A stretch of 64,000 bases of DNA, from assembly GCF_030929615.1 (NCBI RefSeq), contig NZ_JAVFVU010000003.1, positions 287,163-351,162 of the forward strand. The letters run 5' to 3'. Position 1 is the first letter of the stretch, and each line of letters starts with the position of its first letter. The notes below the pieces were generated by a model. That model was not told the DNA's origin. It saw only the letters and a program-made list of their open reading frames with translations, and did not search any database. Made by a program: the position numbers and the translations under genes. This document shows positions 26,361-35,212 of the stretch, piece after piece. This DNA comes from Dyadobacter sp. LHD-138. Lineage in GTDB: Bacteria; Bacteroidota; Bacteroidia; Cytophagales; Spirosomataceae.

Positions 26361-28739
26361 ATGAATCAAAAAAATAATGTTACCGGCTCTTCCCCGATTC
26401 CAGTATTTTCCGTGCTGTATTTTATTTCCCTTTTTATTGGCGGTTTAAATCCACTCACAGCCCAGAGCCTGAGTTTTAAAAACGCTGTTATTATCGTTTC
26501 GCCAAATGTTACGTCTCCCATGAAGGAAACGGCAGCTAAAGTTCTTTCCGAGGAGATTTCAAAAAGATCAGGTTCTGCTCTGCCAATTGTTGGTGCGTGG
26601 CCAAAATCCGGAATTCCCGTGATTGCCCTGGCTTTGTCTTCCGATTCAGATCTATCCGGAAAACCAACGCCCGCAAAAAAAGACCAGAATAGTCCCGAAT
26701 TTAAAACAGAAGGCTACCGGATATTGACTGACGTTTCGGAAAAAGGAAATGTTACCTGGATCATCGGAGCCGATGCACGTGGCTTACTTTTCGGTGCGGG
26801 CTGGCTGCTGCGGAATTTGCGTATGGCCGCAGGCACAGTTCAACTCGATGAAAAGGCAGATTTCGCATCCTCGCCTGCTTATCCGATCCGCGGACATCAA
26901 CTAGGTTATCGTACAACAGCCAATACCTACGACGCATGGTCAACGGCCCAATTCGATCAATACATTCGTGAACTTGCCATTTTCGGCACAAACGCCATCG
27001 AAGGAATTCCTTTCCAGGAGGGTGAAGCGCCAAGTCCTCATTTCAAAATTCCCTCAGCAGAAATGCGAATCCGGATGAGCGAAATGTGTCAGAAATATGA
27101 CATGGATTACTGGGTGTGGACGCCAGCAACCTTTGATCTGAAAAACAATGAGAAAAGGCAGGCAGAGCTTGAAATGCATGAAGAATTTTACAAAAAAGCG
27201 CCCCGGCTGGATCATATTTTCTTTCCCGGCGGTGACCCTGGTGATAACCATCCTTCGAATGTAATGCCTTTCCTCAAAGAACTACAAAGTCGTTTGGTCA
27301 AATATCACCCGAACGCTAAAATGTGGATTTCTCTGCAGGGTTTCAGCGTCGAACAGATCGACTACTTCTACCAATATCTGGCAAAGGAAAAACCATTGTG
27401 GCTGGAAGGCGTGGTGTCGGGCCCTGGCAGCCCTCCTATGGCCGAAACGCGTTACCGACTTGCGAAACAATACAAGCACAGAGAGTATCCTGACATCACG
27501 CACCAGATTCGTTGCGAATTCCCTGTCGAAAAATTTGATCAGGCGTATGCCCTTACGCTCGGGCGGGAGTCCGTCAATCCACGTCCCTATGCCTACGCAA
27601 AAATTCATGAAAAATACGCTCCGTTTACGGACGGATTTGTTTCTTATTCTGATGGTAGCCACGATGATGTGAATAAAGTATTGTGGAGCATGCGTGGATG
27701 GGATACGCAAAAAAACATTCATGAAATCCTGAAAGAGTATGCGTCTTTTTTCTTTGGCAAAAATATCGATCAGGAAGCGGCTAGCGGAATTGAGGCCCTG
27801 GAACAAAACTGGAAAGGTCCATTGGCTGAAAACGGTGGCGTGGAAGCGACTTTCTCCTTCTGGAAAACTCTCGAAACGGCCAATCCAAAACTGAAAGATA
27901 ACTGGCGGTGGCAAATGCTTCTGATGCGTGCATATTACGATGAGTACACTCGGCTAAGGTTAATCAATGAACAGGAGCTAGAAAAACAGGCCAACGAAAT
28001 TCTTGCCAAAGCTGATTTGCAAACCATCGACGAATCGATGGAAGCTGCGCTGGCGACAGTCAACAAAGCAGATACACAACCCATTGCAAAAACAATCAGA
28101 AAACATATTGAAGATCTGACCGACGCCTTGTACATCTCCATTGGTTTACAGACCAGTACAGCCAAGCATCAGCCCCGAAATCCGGAACGTGGCGCTGTAA
28201 TGGATTTTGTTGACTATCCGCTCAATAACCGCTGGTGGATGGCAGACAAATTTGAAGAAATTAAAAAAATCAAAGAACCCATTGAACAGCTTGCTCAGCT
28301 CAAAAAAATCAGTTCATGGGAAAATCCGGGACCAGGCAGTTATTACGACGACATTTCGAGCGTCAGCAAAGGACCAAGAGTAAAAACCATTTCGGACGAC
28401 GCTACGGATGTTGCCTGGTGGGATAGCGGTAAAAGCAGAAAACGCCTTTCATCGCAGCTTTTTCAACGTGAGCCTGCGCTGGATTATGAAAATCTGGATC
28501 CGAATGCACGTTACATGATCCGCGTCGCTGGCTTTGGTGAAGCATTGTTGCGTGTGGATGGCAAGAGACTTTCGCCCGTTCTTTACAACAAGGAGCAGGA
28601 CTCGTTTAAGGAATGGATCGTCCCGTTGTCGTTGACGCAGGACGGAAAAATCTCCGTGACTTTCGACGGACCCGAAGAATCGGATCTGAACTGGCGCAAA
28701 AACTCTAAAATTTCTGATATCTGGTTGCTAAAACAGTAA
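26361..28739 (+). CDS. Secreted glycoside hydrolase-like protein (GH20 N-terminal domain type)
   Basis: I chose ATG 26361 (MNQKNNV), followed by a hydrophobic segment (VFSVLYFISLFIGGLNPLTAQS), a signal peptide. Residues about 35-170 form the alpha/beta domain that precedes the catalytic barrel in GH20 and GH67 enzymes (VSPNVTSPMKETAAKVLSEEIS...TWIIGADARGLLFGAGWLLRNL). The following roughly 400 residues are barrel-like: PAYPIRGHQLGYRTTANTYDAW, MDYWVWTPATFDL, HIFFPGGDPGDNHPSN. A C-terminal jelly-roll-like domain follows. Exact activity is unknown; it is probably an exported glycan-active enzyme. It stands alone between accessory regions. Confidence 0.65.
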   Translation: MNQKNNVTGSSPIPVFSVLYFISLFIGGLNPLTAQSLSFKNAVIIVSPNVTSPMKETAAKVLSEEISKRSGSALPIVGAWPKSGIPVIALALSSDSDLSGKPTPAKKDQNSPEFKTEGYRILTDVSEKGNVTWIIGADARGLLFGAGWLLRNLRMAAGTVQLDEKADFASSPAYPIRGHQLGYRTTANTYDAWSTAQFDQYIRELAIFGTNAIEGIPFQEGEAPSPHFKIPSAEMRIRMSEMCQKYDMDYWVWTPATFDLKNNEKRQAELEMHEEFYKKAPRLDHIFFPGGDPGDNHPSNVMPFLKELQSRLVKYHPNAKMWISLQGFSVEQIDYFYQYLAKEKPLWLEGVVSGPGSPPMAETRYRLAKQYKHREYPDITHQIRCEFPVEKFDQAYALTLGRESVNPRPYAYAKIHEKYAPFTDGFVSYSDGSHDDVNKVLWSMRGWDTQKNIHEILKEYASFFFGKNIDQEAASGIEALEQNWKGPLAENGGVEATFSFWKTLETANPKLKDNWRWQMLLMRAYYDEYTRLRLINEQELEKQANEILAKADLQTIDESMEAALATVNKADTQPIAKTIRKHIEDLTDALYISIGLQTSTAKHQPRNPERGAVMDFVDYPLNNRWWMADKFEEIKKIKEPIEQLAQLKKISSWENPGPGSYYDDISSVSKGPRVKTISDDATDVAWWDSGKSRKRLSSQLFQREPALDYENLDPNARYMIRVAGFGEALLRVDGKRLSPVLYNKEQDSFKEWIVPLSLTQDGKISVTFDGPEESDLNWRKNSKISDIWLLKQ

Positions 28740-29248
28740 TCAATAGACTCGCCCATACTACTGGATAAATTGAAAAAGTGAGTGCGTAATTAGCAAGCCG
28801 ACCCCTTACGCAAACATAAGGGCAAGTGCAAAACAGTAGATTTGGTCAATTAAAGTTAAAACTGCTGAATTGGCAGCAAAAGTACGCGGGTTTGCGTAGC
28901 AAAGCGTCCGTCACTGTACAGTATTGTTCAAAAATGGACAAAGAATGTATTATATCAATATACAAAAAGGCCTTTTTAGCGCATCTTGGAGGATTGAAAG
29001 CTTTGGTCCAGTATTTATATGAGAATTAGTTAGAGGGTCTTTCTTCGGTAAGTGAAAAGAAAGAACAGCCACAATTGAACGCAAGACTGTTATCACGTCA
29101 GGGTATCATTCTTAGTTTCGTAAGCAAGGATAATAATTTTAACCAGACGAACCACAAAATATTGTCAAATATGGTACTTAAAATCAAGTGTAAAGGGATT
29201 GCTTCGATTATATTGTTACATAAAATCTATGGTATTTTTTTCATCAGT
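28740..29248. other. Intergenic region with the left 29-bp repeat copy
   Basis: No gene is supported; the 67-codon frame at 28826-29029 has no features. The region contains one copy of a 29-bp direct repeat at 28814-28842 and a small dyad CCCTTA/TAAGGG at 28803-28822. Confidence 0.4.
28814..28842. repeat. Left copy of a 29-bp imperfect direct repeat
   Basis: The copy ends GCAAAACAGTAGATT. It matches 30732-30760 at 25 of 29 positions, including the last 15 exactly. The pair encloses the DUF4932-like gene. Confidence 0.7.
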
Positions 29249-30703
29249 ATGCCCGACCAAGTCACTACCTTACGTTACTTTATTTTAAGCGCAAAAATTA
29301 CGAAGGACATAAAATTTTGTTTGTTAATAGTACTTCCTTTTACTATTTCCTTCAATAGTCTTGCCCAGAAGATACCAGTACTGAAATCGCATACGTATAA
29401 CATTTCGATACGGGATGGGGATGATTTCAGAAAAGGCCGATGGAATATAGACACAAAAGTAAATCCTGATATTTATGAAGCGCCGATTGCAATAAATGAG
29501 AAGTATAAGCTGGTCACATTTATCACCGATGTTGATTCTCTTCGATTTAGGGTTGAAAAGGGCAAAACATACCCTTTTGTCATTATTGTGAATGAAAAAG
29601 ATAGCGCATTTACCCAGGTAAGGACTGTCAAATCAGCCGTTAATTTCAGCAAAGACTATATAAAATCTCACGAAGGAAAGACTTTTGTTGAAATACCTGC
29701 TGTATATGAATTGGTTAATATCGTTATTGCCTTAACCAATACGGGCAAAAATAAGGAGGGATTAGTTGTTAAAAATACGGCCTACTACCAAGAAGTAATC
29801 GGTTGGTTTAGCAAATATGACAAAGAACCCATTATTATGAAAATAGATTCGATTTTATCGAGTAGTTACGTCGAGTATTTTTCTATTAAGATGAATGCCT
29901 ACTCTTTTAAGTTTAGTTCTAATGGGAAAATTGTGCCAGATGAGGTTTACGACAGGCTCACTAGCGTTAATACCCTTAGGCCATATCTTGAAGAATTGCA
30001 GAGTTTCTCTGATAACTCTAAGTTTGAGACTTTTTTTAAGCAATACCAACCTTTTTATAATCAACTAATTAGTTCATATAGAGATTCAATAGGTATAGCA
30101 GAAATGCAAAAATGGTTAGGAAAGAACTTTCCGAAAACAAAATACAATTCCTATAAAATTGTTTTCTCCCCCTTAGTCGGTAACAATCAGTCTGCCAATT
30201 GGTTTGAATACAATGGATTTAAAGAAGTTCAGGCCCATGTAAACTTTCCCCGTAGAAATGAGGAAGAAAAAAAGGAATTTTCTAGTGAAGCACTTCAAGT
30301 TAAAGACGGAAATATTGTGTTTACAGAATTGAACCATAACTTCATTGGCCCAGAAATACAAAAACAGGAATATCAAAAAAATATCAAAGATGCTTTTGTA
30401 AATTTAAATGCGTGGATAAAAGAAGGCTCCCCAGCTGAACGTGCATATAATAATGCTCGTGCTTGTTTTGATGAATACATGAATTGGGCACTAGTAAGCT
30501 TAAGATATATAGACTATGCCCCACCTATTGAGCATGATAAGCTCATATCAAAGATGGAAAAATACCAAGTAGAGGTCAGAGGCTTTAAAAAATTTGCTGA
30601 GTTTGATCAATTTCTTATTCAATTGTATAAAAAACGGAGAGAGGGCCAAGTAGTAGCTGATTTATACCCTCAAATCGTGGAGTGGTTTGTTAAGAATAAA
30701 TGA
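29249..30703 (+). CDS. Secreted DUF4932-like protein
   Basis: From ATG 29249 the protein is 484 residues. The likely signal peptide is IKFCLLIVLPFTISFNSLAQ, so export is expected. Residues about 120-430 resemble the DUF4932 family of Bacteroidota, which is thought to be metallopeptidase-like: FVEIPAVYELVNIVIAL, YFSIKMNAYSF, then FTELNHNFIGPE where an HExxH-type motif would be expected. Here it reads TELNH, so the first zinc ligand is replaced by Thr and activity may be lost. Low GC content and the flanking 29-bp repeats suggest an imported cassette. The family call is moderate. Confidence 0.5.
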   Translation: MPDQVTTLRYFILSAKITKDIKFCLLIVLPFTISFNSLAQKIPVLKSHTYNISIRDGDDFRKGRWNIDTKVNPDIYEAPIAINEKYKLVTFITDVDSLRFRVEKGKTYPFVIIVNEKDSAFTQVRTVKSAVNFSKDYIKSHEGKTFVEIPAVYELVNIVIALTNTGKNKEGLVVKNTAYYQEVIGWFSKYDKEPIIMKIDSILSSSYVEYFSIKMNAYSFKFSSNGKIVPDEVYDRLTSVNTLRPYLEELQSFSDNSKFETFFKQYQPFYNQLISSYRDSIGIAEMQKWLGKNFPKTKYNSYKIVFSPLVGNNQSANWFEYNGFKEVQAHVNFPRRNEEEKKEFSSEALQVKDGNIVFTELNHNFIGPEIQKQEYQKNIKDAFVNLNAWIKEGSPAERAYNNARACFDEYMNWALVSLRYIDYAPPIEHDKLISKMEKYQVEVRGFKKFAEFDQFLIQLYKKRREGQVVADLYPQIVEWFVKNK

Positions 30704-31068
30704 AAGAAATCATGTAAAACTCATTTCGGGAACATAATAGCAATCGCAAAACAGTAGATTATGTAACACGATTACTACGATGGTTCATTTTTATTCCCAC
30801 TATTTTTCCACTTTGTATTGCTTTCGGAGCAATAAATGGCGTTTGCAATATGACGGAGCGAATGATCGAGCGGATCATTTCTGATATCGAAAATTGAACT
30901 TACATTAGTCTCAACTTTGCACCGTTTAAACCGATATTTTGTGAGGCTGTCAAAGCTCATTCGATATTAGAAAAGTCCAGCTTTAGAAGAAGAGACACTT
31001 AAATACCAGGATTTTCCACTAGAATTATTGGAACCAGTCTCCTGTAGGATGCTTATACCGGTTTGGGT
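30704..31068. other. Intergenic region with the right 29-bp repeat copy
   Basis: No gene supported. It holds the second direct-repeat copy (30732-30760) and a short unsupported minus-strand frame at 30775-30960, and ends at the IS3 remnant. Confidence 0.4.
30732..30760. repeat. Right copy of the 29-bp imperfect direct repeat
   Basis: Partner of 28814-28842, 1.9 kb away in the same orientation, with four mismatches. Confidence 0.7.
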
Positions 31069-32396
31069 TGGACTTGCAACAATAAAGAGGACAAAAGATT
31101 AAGCCGCAATTTTTTGTTGATTTAAAAGTTCTTCAAATTCTTTGGGGGATAAATATCCTAAGGCAGAATGGAGTCTTTTTCTATTATACCATACTTCGAT
31201 ATATTCAAAAACAATTATCGCCGCTTGCTGCTTATTAATGAACCTGTTTTGATAAACACATTCAACTTTTAAGGTCTTGAATCGGATCGCCGAAGCGAAA
31301 ACTCTCTGCGACAGCGTTATCCCAACGGTCCGCCGCCGCGGCAATTTCCTTTTCTGTTCATACTTCTGATTACCAGTGGATTTTTGTCCAGTAAACTTTT
31401 AAATTCATTGCATGCATACTGAATTCCTCGATCTGACGGGGTCGCCCGTGTGATGGAAAATTAATTTAGACGTTATGCTTCGGTTATTCTGAGCCATATT
31501 CCATGCAGGGATCACTGTATCAATAGCTTTCATTGTTGAACTTAATGCCCATCCAATTATTTTCCTATTAGCCAAATCCAGTATAGTAGTAAGGTATAAC
31601 CAGCCTTGGGTCGTTTTAATATAGGTAATATCCGATACCCAGGCAGTGGCTGTTTTTTCTACCTTAAACTCTCTATTGAGCCTATTTTCGACAACCGGAT
31701 ATTTGTGCTCAGAATCCGTTGTAACACGGAATTTTCTTTTAACGATGCTCCGTATTTTTGCTTTCTTCATTAGTCTGGCAACCCTTGGCGGGAAACTTTT
31801 ATATCCAATTTGTACAGTTCCTGAGTAATTCTGGGACTCCCGTACGTTTGTTTACTATTTCCATAAGCAATCTTGATTTTATCAGTAAGGATCTGGTTTT
31901 CAATGGCTGTGTCCGACAATTCATTTCTCAACCAGGTACAAAATCTGCTTCTGCTCACCTTAAAAACCATACACATTTTCTCGATGGGAAATAATTTCCG
32001 ATGATTCTTTATGAACCCGAATATTTGCCATCGCTCCTGGAGAAAATGCCGCGCGGTGGACCGCCAACAGCCTTTTTTAATATATCTCGTTCAAGTTGTG
32101 TGTCGCGGAGTTCTTTTCTTAGCCGAACCAACTCCTACTCCGTTTCGCTCAGAATAACCTTTCCATTACCTGGGAAACTACCGGTTTGTTTCGCAGAAAA
32201 CTCTCTGCGCCAGCGGTATAACACGCCGGTGGGGCATCTAATTCTTTTGCTGACGCACTAAGGTCTGTGCGGCTATTGCTCAGTTCGACGCTCATCAGTT
32301 TGAACTCCTTATCAAATACTCTTCTTTCTCCAGACATAAATGTTAAGTTATAAAAGTTTCACTTAACTCAGTGTCCGCTTAAAGGTAGCAAGTCCA
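31069..32396 (-). mobile_element. IS3-family insertion sequence, inactivated
   Basis: The ends carry inverted repeats starting TGGACTTGC: 31069 onward on the plus strand (then AACAATAAAGAGGACA) and 32396 backward on the minus strand (then TACCTTTAAGCGGACA). The 1,328-bp length is right for IS3. The minus strand encodes a broken orfA (32337 down to about 32040; MSGERRVFDKEFKLMSVELS) and orfB in at least three frames: NELSDTAIENQILTDKIK...YGSPRITQELYKL, then TATAWVSDITYIKTTQGWLYLTTILDLANRKIIGW, then YIEVWYNRKRLHSALGYLSPKEFEELL. Multiple frameshifts make it inactive. No obvious target-site duplication flanks it. Confidence 0.9.
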
Positions 32397-32810
32397 GAAT
32401 ACACATGTAACTTAATTATTTACAAATAGTTAATAACTTATATTTCCCATGATTTACGAAATTGCCTTTTAATGGCAAAATTTGATCCTTTTTTATCGCT
32501 TTCTAGGGTTCAAATTTCTTTTCTTCAGGGGGACAAAACATTGCCCAAAATGAGCCAAAATTCAGAAATACATCATTCAAACCGACGAAATGATTAGCCA
32601 TTCGCTTACCAATTTTCGCAACATTACGAAAGGTATGAATGCGATTTCGTCAGTAGTTCCGAATACAGGACTATTTGTTACAGGAGTTGCTGTGATAACG
32701 AAAAATTGGTACGTTTATACCTGAACTATCAACAAAAGGCAACCCGTTTTCTCTCGACCCGGACAGAAATTTAGATCGGCCTTTCATATCTGACCAATAG
32801 TCGTTTAGTT
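32397..32810. other. Intergenic region downstream of the exoprotein operon
   Basis: No gene is supported. A short plus-strand frame from 32590 (MISHSLTNFRN...NWYVYT) has no recognised relatives. No strong terminator hairpin was found beside the stop at 32811. Confidence 0.3.
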
Positions 32811-35198
32811 TTAAATCCAGCCCACCTGAATATGCAGGTGGTTGTCGTTATCGGGAAAAACGTATCCGAGTTGCGGGATTAGTTGTTTGATTTGCTGGTT
32901 TATGATCAGTGTCGGACTAACGCTTTTGAATTTGGCAATTTTACGTCTTCCGAAAAAATCACTTTGAAGCGGGAGGCCGAAACCGATCCTTCCTTTCCGA
33001 TATACATCCGGCAAACTCGTTAAAGAAGTAAGTATATTTTTTACCATTTCAATTGCGCGGCTATCGTCAAACGTCCGTCCTGTCACGTTGATATCGATGC
33101 TTCTGCCAAGGCAATGACCGGTACATTTCTCAGCCACTGGCGGCCTGATGAAACTACCGATTACAATGTCTGCGTACCCCGCGGCTACCGCACTATCACA
33201 AATATGGGCCATCACCGGAAGTATCTGAATGATGGAGGTTCGCGGATCAACGTTATTAACTTTTTCGCCCCTGACAATCTTTTCAAGTTGCTGTTGTGCG
33301 CCAAAGGACGGATTGGCTGTGACCAGCCCGTTGCTGAGCGTATCCAGGACTTTTTGTGCATGAAAACGGTTGAAATCGAAAGGCTTTGAAATCGGCGGAA
33401 AATTGCCCGAAACAGGACTTACCGGGGAATTCTGTACCGTGAGCAGCGGCCTTATTCTCGCCCAGGTATTAGGTCCGATCACACCGTCGGCGCTGCCTCC
33501 AGAGAATCCCTGCCGCGTTTGCCACGCTGTAACAGCCTCCGCGAACGCTTCATCCCCCAGGCTTACGTTTTCTGCTCCGGAAAAAGGGAGCAGCAGATCG
33601 TTGATCTGCTCAAAATATTGTCCCCAACCCAGTGCGCTTGCATAACGATGATTCAGAGTGATCGCTTTTGTCCAGTCCCTGAGTTGATTGTCGAAGTATA
33701 AATCTTCGTGATCGAATGCCTCGAAAACGGGATCCTCCTCCGCTATGAGCGCTTCTTCAATTGCTTCATGACGCTCATACCCATAGGCTTCCTCTTCTTC
33801 CCGTTCTCTCAACCCCAAAATTTCTCCCTCATTGTCAAATTCTCTTTCAATCGCCGGGTGCCCTTCCTCCGGGACAAAACCAGCAATACTTTTACACAGG
33901 AATTTGCCGACACCAATGGTTCGATAATCAAAATGCATGATATCTCCGCTCGCATTCGGGCCAAAGTCGATCGCCCCCCACGCAAGTCCAGCTACCTGCC
34001 GCAATGCACAAACGAGATCTCTGTGCAGATTTAAAAAGCCGTTCAGGGGATTTCTGTCACCAAAAGTCAGTGACGCTCTCCAGTAAGACAATTCGGAGCG
34101 GTTTTGCCGGAGGTATGTGACAAAATCATTATTATTCTTTTTCAAAATATCATAGGCAGCTGTGGAAATTTTTCCTTGCGTGAGGGCTATGTTGTTCAAA
34201 TACTGAAATACGGTTTGACCTGGCAGCGACTGCCCGGGGGACGCATTGCGAAGTGCCTGTAACATACGTGTCCTTTCTTTATTTGTGCTCGCCGTCCAGC
34301 CGGCCCCGATCCATGGATTCCCGAAACCGTGAATGTCCACCGCCAGTCCGAAACCGTGCATTGCTTCTTTTTCCGATGACAGCCTGGCTCCGCTAAACCG
34401 CGTCGCACTATCAAATCCAAGCGCACGCCCCAATTGTGCCGGTGTCATCCCCGAATACTGAGGTTGGGAAACAAGCCACTGCTCCGCCTCCTTCAGTTTT
34501 TCCAGAAGCAGAATGTGGACTCCATCTGTAAACTTGACGCCCAGCCACGCGGGTTTTAATATATGCTGGAACCAATTCGCTGCATTGAATCTGGAATTAG
34601 TCAGCCGCTCCACCTCAGATCTGATCGCTGTCTGGCTGAGATGTTTTTGCCCATAAAATGTACTGCTGTCCAATTTTGATTTAAGCGTGTGGTTATAAAT
34701 GCCCATTGTCTCCAGCGTGGACCTGCCAATAATCCCATCCTGATCCTTTTCATTCAGATAATGATTGATCTGGTACTGGTGAATTGCCTCAGTAAAAATT
34801 CCGTCGACAGTCGTTCCGGACTGGTCAACCGGATAGGGAGAGCTCGTATTTTGCCGGTTGTAGGATAACAGTTGTTCTCTTATCAAATTCAGATCGACAC
34901 TCTTTTTCAGCCTTTCCAAAATATCAGTATTCGAAATTCCCGATTTCAGCACGAGCTCCTTATTACGCCCGGTGGCAGTCCAATTGACTTTTACCGAAAG
35001 TACCGTCAGCGTGCTGTCTGGTTGTTCCGATTCGGCAAATTGTTCATAAATGAAGGGGCTTTGTTCATTTTCTACCTCATAAAAATGCTCTTCTGTTTCA
35101 AACTGATCAGTATATTCCGGCTCATCGTACGGATAAAGATTTTCTTCTTCAAAGTCCGGCAACAACCGCGTAAATCCATTATTCTGAGTGTTTTCCAT
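32811..35198 (-). CDS. Peptidoglycan-binding protein with two M15-like peptidase domains
   Basis: The 795-residue protein has an acidic N-terminus with the motif NEQSPFIYEQF near residue 45. A peptidoglycan-binding-type segment follows (TVDGIFTEAIHQYQINHYL...DGIIGRSTLETMGI, about 130-168). A first D,D-peptidase-like region has HGFGLAVDIHGFGNPW and DIMHFDYRTIG, the H-x6-D...H zinc pattern of VanY/M15 enzymes. A second peptidoglycan-binding unit is seen (FAEAVTAWQTRQGF...DGVIGPNTWARI, about 565-605), then a second region with CTGHCLGRSIDINVTG and NDNHLHIQVGWI. It is the last gene of a seven-gene operon. No signal peptide is visible, so export, if any, uses another route. Confidence 0.65.
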   Translation of the reverse strand: MENTQNNGFTRLLPDFEEENLYPYDEPEYTDQFETEEHFYEVENEQSPFIYEQFAESEQPDSTLTVLSVKVNWTATGRNKELVLKSGISNTDILERLKKSVDLNLIREQLLSYNRQNTSSPYPVDQSGTTVDGIFTEAIHQYQINHYLNEKDQDGIIGRSTLETMGIYNHTLKSKLDSSTFYGQKHLSQTAIRSEVERLTNSRFNAANWFQHILKPAWLGVKFTDGVHILLLEKLKEAEQWLVSQPQYSGMTPAQLGRALGFDSATRFSGARLSSEKEAMHGFGLAVDIHGFGNPWIGAGWTASTNKERTRMLQALRNASPGQSLPGQTVFQYLNNIALTQGKISTAAYDILKKNNNDFVTYLRQNRSELSYWRASLTFGDRNPLNGFLNLHRDLVCALRQVAGLAWGAIDFGPNASGDIMHFDYRTIGVGKFLCKSIAGFVPEEGHPAIEREFDNEGEILGLREREEEEAYGYERHEAIEEALIAEEDPVFEAFDHEDLYFDNQLRDWTKAITLNHRYASALGWGQYFEQINDLLLPFSGAENVSLGDEAFAEAVTAWQTRQGFSGGSADGVIGPNTWARIRPLLTVQNSPVSPVSGNFPPISKPFDFNRFHAQKVLDTLSNGLVTANPSFGAQQQLEKIVRGEKVNNVDPRTSIIQILPVMAHICDSAVAAGYADIVIGSFIRPPVAEKCTGHCLGRSIDINVTGRTFDDSRAIEMVKNILTSLTSLPDVYRKGRIGFGLPLQSDFFGRRKIAKFKSVSPTLIINQQIKQLIPQLGYVFPDNDNHLHIQVGWI

Positions 35199-35212
35199 GT
35201 CGATATGATCAT

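Noticed and set aside
28826..29029. 67-codon frame overlapping the left 29-bp repeat
   Set aside because: Starts within the repeat, no homology or signal peptide, AT-rich chance frame.
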